Positions 58,516-60,203 of a DNA stretch of 60,203 nucleotides are shown piece by piece. The DNA is from Tagaea sp. CACIAM 22H2. GTDB lineage: Bacteria; Pseudomonadota; Alphaproteobacteria; CACIAM-22H2. The stretch is from the NCBI GenBank assembly GCA_014444615.1, contig PVXE01000024.1, forward strand, positions 1-60,203, read 5' to 3'. The position numbers were made by a program, and so were the translations under genes. Under the pieces are notes generated by a model. The model was not told the origin of the DNA and made no database searches. It saw nothing but the letters and a program-made list of their open reading frames with translations. The first letter of the stretch is position 1. Every line of letters begins with the position of its first letter.

Positions 58516-60203
58516 ATGCTGTCGCGCAATCTCGAACAGAGCCTGCACCGCGCGCTCGCCCTCGCCAACGAGCGGCGTCACGAGTATGCGACTCTCGAAC
58601 ATCTTCTGCTGGCCCTGACCGAAGATCAGGACGCGATCGCGGTGTTGCGCGCTTGCGGCGTCGATCTCGACAAGCTGCGCCGGGACCTCACCCAATATCT
58701 CGACAACGAACTCGCGGGGCTGGTCACCAGCCGCGGCGGCGAAGCGAAGCCGACCGCCGGCTTCCAGCGCGTGCTGCAGCGGGCCGCGATCCATGTTCAG
58801 TCGTCGGGCCGCGAGGAAGTGACCGGCGCCAACGTGCTGGTCGCGATGTTCTCCGAGCGCGAGAGCCACGCCGTCTATTTCCTGCAGGAGCAGGACATGT
58901 CGCGGCTCGATGCGGTCAACTATATCAGCCACGGTGTCGCCAAGGTGCCGGGCAAGTCCGAACCGCGCCGCGTGCGCGGGGCGGACGAGGAGCAGACCAC
59001 CGGTCAATCGGGCGAGCGCGGCCCCGCCGATCGCGGGCCCGAGCGCCAATCCGGCGGCGAAGGCAAGCAGGGGGCAAAGCCCAAGGAAGGCGCCCTCCAT
59101 GCCTACTGCGTCAACCTCAACAAGAAGGCCGCGCAAGGCAAGATCGATCCGCTGATCGGCCGCGAGGCCGAGGTCGAGCGCACGATCCAGATCCTGTGCC
59201 GCCGCTACAAGAACAACCCGCTTTATGTGGGCGATCCGGGCGTGGGCAAAACGGCGATCGCCGAAGGCCTCGCGCGCAAGGTCGTGAAGGGCGAAGTGCC
59301 CGAAGTGCTCCAGAACGCGGTGATCTACGCGATCGACATGGGCACGCTGCTGGCGGGGACCCGCTATCGCGGCGATTTCGAGGAACGGTTGAAGGCCGTT
59401 CTGTCGGAACTCGAAGCGCAGGAAAACGCGATCCTGTTCATCGACGAAATCCACACCGTGATCGGTGCGGGCGCCACTTCGGGCGGCTCGATGGACGCGT
59501 CGAATTTGCTGAAGCCCGCCCTCGCTTCGGGCGGTCTGCGCTGCATCGGCTCGACGACCTACAAGGAATACCGGACCTATTTCGAGAAGGACCGCGCGCT
59601 GGTCCGCCGGTTCCAGAAGATCGACGTCAACGAGCCGTCGCTCGAGGACGCGATCAAGATCCTCGAAGGCATCAAGCCTTACTACGAGGAGCATCATAAG
59701 GTCCGCTATACCAAGGACGCGGTGCGCGCGGCGGTCGAATTGTCGGCGCGCTACGTCAACGACCGCAAGCTGCCCGACAAGGCGATCGACGTGATCGACG
59801 AAGTGGGGGCGGCGCAAATGCTGCTGCCGGCCGCGCGCCGTAAGAAGACGATCAACGTCAAGGACGTCGAAGCGGCCGTCGCCAAGATCGCGCGCATTCC
59901 CCCCAAATCGGTTTCGACCGACGACCGGGAAGTGCTGCAGAATCTCGACAAGCAGCTGAAGGGCGTCGTGTTCGGCCAGGACAAGGCGATCGAGGCCTTG
60001 TGCGCGGCGATCAAGCTGGCGCGCGCCGGTTTGCGCGAACCCGAAAAGCCGATCGGCTCGTATCTGTTCTCCGGCCCCACGGGTGTCGGCAAGACGGAAG
60101 TGGCCCGCCAATTGGCCTTGTCGCTGGGCGTGGAATTGAAGCGCTTCGACATGTCCGAATACATGGAGCGCCACACGGTCTCGCGTTTGATCGGCGCCCC
60201 GCC
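58516..60203 (+). CDS. clpA: ATP-dependent Clp protease ATP-binding subunit ClpA (3' end cut by window edge)
   Basis: ATG 58516 preceded by GGAGCGG; 562 codons open to the window end. The N-terminal Clp-N repeat domain ([32 protein letters not shown]..., 1-145) is followed by an acidic/Gly linker (about 155-195). AAA+ module 1: Walker A GDPGVGKT (239-246, K245), Walker B ILFIDEIH, and sensor [11 protein letters not shown]+ module 2 starts near 475, with Walker A GPTGVGKT (520-527, K526). The lack of a ClpB-type middle coiled coil between modules identifies ClpA. Unfolds substrates for ClpP, with ClpS as adaptor. Confidence 0.96.
   Translation, partial: MLSRNLEQSLHRALALANERRHEYATLEHLLLALTEDQDAIAVLRACGVDLDKLRRDLTQYLDNELAGLVTSRGGEAKPTAGFQRVLQRAAIHVQSSGREEVTGANVLVAMFSERESHAVYFLQEQDMSRLDAVNYISHGVAKVPGKSEPRRVRGADEEQTTGQSGERGPADRGPERQSGGEGKQGAKPKEGALHAYCVNLNKKAAQGKIDPLIGREAEVERTIQILCRRYKNNPLYVGDPGVGKTAIAEGLARKVVKGEVPEVLQNAVIYAIDMGTLLAGTRYRGDFEERLKAVLSELEAQENAILFIDEIHTVIGAGATSGGSMDASNLLKPALASGGLRCIGSTTYKEYRTYFEKDRALVRRFQKIDVNEPSLEDAIKILEGIKPYYEEHHKVRYTKDAVRAAVELSARYVNDRKLPDKAIDVIDEVGAAQMLLPAARRKKTINVKDVEAAVAKIARIPPKSVSTDDREVLQNLDKQLKGVVFGQDKAIEALCAAIKLARAGLREPEKPIGSYLFSGPTGVGKTEVARQLALSLGVELKRFDMSEYMERHTVSRLIGAP

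Noticed and set aside
58408..60174. 588-codon minus-strand open frame
   Set aside because: Antisense to clpA; composition artefact.

Overview
The window is a GC-rich, densely packed chromosomal segment of an alphaproteobacterium, most likely Rhodospirillales-like. The evidence is the gene content and order (xseB-ispA-dxs-tlyA, clpS-clpA, glcD-glcE-glcF, a phasin, a 41-residue L36), the heavy G/C third-position bias, and many 4-bp start/stop overlaps. No rRNA, CRISPR array, insertion sequence, integrase or prophage was seen. The assignment to order is inference.

Layout. 1-5.2 kb (minus): a truncated DAO-type flavin oxidoreductase overlapped with an RND efflux permease and its membrane fusion protein. 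5.2-5.9 kb: a gap with at most one tiny membrane ORF. 5.9-9.8 kb (plus): HDAC-family deacetylase, patatin lipase, CBS protein, soluble transhydrogenase. 9.8-11.8 kb (minus): an unrecognised A/T-richer lipoprotein. 12.1-16 kb (plus): isoprenoid precursor operon xseB-ispA-dxs-tlyA. 15.9-20.3 kb (minus): CNT transporter, small membrane protein, aroC, fabI, glycine-zipper lipoprotein. 20.4-25.8 kb (plus): pdxH, cation efflux, a two-domain kinase-like protein, a universal stress protein behind an FNR/FixK-type box, two small unknowns, an SDR. 25.8-30 kb: PadR-like regulator and creatininase (minus), RidA and a soluble chemoreceptor-like protein (plus), an unknown 416-aa protein (minus). 30-34.8 kb: mutarotase, amidohydrolase, AzlC-AzlD, secreted protein, methyltransferase, DedA. 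34.9-41.2 kb: rpmJ with clear promoter and terminator, then glcDE, a foreign-looking membrane/coiled-coil gene, glcF, greB, and a convergent TetR gene with a double operator. 41.3-46.4 kb: carA-carB-greA. 46.5-48.9 kb: ChrB-like, ChrA, RNHCP. 48.9-51.7 kb: NhaD-type Na+/H+ antiporter divergent from an SbtA-SbtB bicarbonate uptake pair. 51.7-57 kb: unknown, thiolase, double-receiver protein, tRNA-Thr(GGT), small winged-helix protein, D,D-carboxypeptidase with SPOR domain, lipoprotein. 57-60.2 kb: phasin with strong promoter and repeated candidate operators, clpS, and truncated clpA.

Most genes are housekeeping or ordinary accessory metabolism. The best leads are: the A/T-richer membrane/coiled-coil gene spliced between glcE and glcF with seamless coupling; the NhaD/SbtA/SbtB locus; a cytoplasmic receptor whose methyl-accepting module precedes a C-terminal sensor-like region; paired motif copies flanking the phasin promoter; a GNRA-capped hairpin at the predicted 5' end of the rpmJ mRNA; and the repeated 4-bp stop-codon overlap at six of nine convergent protein-gene junctions. 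None is proven to be a new system.
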